From: Oscillospiraceae bacterium
GTDB lineage: Bacteria; Bacillota; Clostridia; Oscillospirales; Oscillospiraceae
DNA: 64,000 bases
Direction: 5' to 3'
NCBI GenBank assembly: GCA_902801295.1
Contig: CADCHN010000003.1
Coordinates: forward strand, 1-64,000
This document shows, piece by piece, positions 63,688 through 64,000 of this stretch (its first letter is position 1; each line of letters opens with the position of its first letter). A model generated the notes under the pieces. That model saw only the letters and a program-made list of their open reading frames with translations. It was not told where the DNA came from and made no database searches. A program made the translations under genes and the position numbers.

Positions 63688-63696
63688 TGTGGATAA
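63688..63696 (-). promoter_or_regulatory. Perfect DnaA-box sequence upstream of the str promoter
   Basis: TGTGGATAA, the complement of TTATCCACA, lies eight bases upstream of the str -35 element. Confidence 0.5.
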
Positions 63697-63716
63697 AATT
63701 GAAAAATTCCTTTATC

Positions 63717-64000
63717 TCAGGCGTGGAACAACAGCCTGGCCAGCAGCGCCAGAAGCAGCAGATGCGCGGGGTAAAAGACGTAGAAAAAGTACTTGCTCTG
63801 CCGCCCGCGCTGACCGTTATAGAGGTGGAACAGCGGGAAGGCCAGCGTGCCGAACAGCTCGATCCAATGCGAGCCGAAGGGGATCATCGCGGCCAGCACC
63901 CCGCCGGCCAGCAGATCCCGCGCCCAGGGCCGGTCGCGCAGCAGATAGAGCACCAGGATCAGCGCCACGCCCATGGCGCCGTAGTCCGTTTTCAAATAGT
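63717..64000 (-). CDS. TraX-like membrane protein, C-terminal part (5' end beyond the window)
   Basis: Only the last 93 or so residues are seen. They hold membrane helices at about 10-22 and 31-50 of the visible part and end FPLFHLYNGQRGRQSKYFFYVFYPAHLLLLALLARLLFHA. The Y-N-G-x-R-G and K-Y-x-F-Y-x-F-Y-P-x-H-L-x-x-L signature is that of the TraX family (acyltransferase-3-like, named for F-pilin acetylation). Chromosomal clostridial members are of unknown function. It ends about 20 bases from the DnaA box of the str promoter region. Confidence 0.88.
   Translation of the reverse strand, partial: YLKTDYGAMGVALILVLYLLRDRPWARDLLAGGVLAAMIPFGSHWIELFGTLAFPLFHLYNGQRGRQSKYFFYVFYPAHLLLLALLARLLFHA

Overview
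This window looks like a chromosomal segment from a GC-rich, strictly anaerobic, low-motility Firmicute, most likely a Clostridia member of the Oscillospirales type found in the gut. The reasons are a class III (anaerobic, glycyl-radical) ribonucleotide reductase with no aerobic counterpart, a 2-hydroxyacyl-CoA dehydratase with its BadF-type activator, formate-THF ligase, PlsY, an ECF-type RibU, system II (ResB/CcsA) cytochrome c assembly, and strong AGGAGG ribosome sites with consensus sigma-A promoters. The lineage is inferred from gene content, not from a marker-gene tree. No tRNA, rRNA, insertion sequence, prophage or CRISPR array was recognised.

Layout. 1-3575 (minus): fermentation operon of two 2-hydroxyacyl-CoA dehydratase subunits, an unannotated 76-residue membrane protein and the start of the activator ATPase. 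3797-11385: D,D-carboxypeptidase, AI-2E family exporter, cysteine desulfurase, and an mtaB-gtrA-nucleosidase-alaX operon. 11436-18665: CapA-like protein, then glgB-glgA-GH13 for glycogen. 18767-27754: MoxR/DUF58/DUF4129, an FHA-FtsW fusion with a transpeptidase PBP, ABC-F and YdcF genes. 27903-35351: malQ, a phosphoesterase with an odd cytoplasmic BMP/ParB-like protein, C69 dipeptidase and fhs. 35519-39265: a membrane-anchored pentaheme nitrite reductase (NrfA type) with an N-terminal flavinylation (FMN-binding) domain, followed by its presumptive heme-attachment proteins ResB and CcsA. 39332-43422 (minus): nrdG, nrdD carrying its own thioredoxin-like domain, and trxB, under a consensus promoter with NrdR-like boxes. 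43715-49345 (minus): a seven-gene run with tRNA-modification genes mnmG and mnmA, plsY, a MoaE-like gene and thiamine diphosphokinase. 49599-55579: repeat-bearing surface protein, gdhA, galM, and a MotA/MotB-like (ZorAB-like) pair. 55650-59115: cytidylate kinase-like gene, a SpoVB/MATE-like flippase, ribU under an FMN riboswitch, and a SLOG gene. 59167-63534 (minus): the str operon rpsL-rpsG-fusA-tuf. 63717-64000: the C-terminal part of a TraX-like protein.

How it fits together. Carbon is stored and recovered through glgB/glgA/GH13/malQ and fermented with amino acids (gdhA, hydroxyacyl-CoA dehydratase, fhs). Nitrite reduction outside the membrane could act as an electron sink, with electrons perhaps entering through a covalent FMN instead of the usual NrfH or NrfBCD partners. 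The nrdG-nrdD-trxB cluster appears to be a self-sufficient dNTP module in which NADPH reduces TrxB, TrxB reduces the fused redoxin, and the redoxin reduces NrdD. The two most interesting items are the FMN-NrfA/ResB/CcsA module and the stand-alone MotAB/ZorAB-like motor pair.
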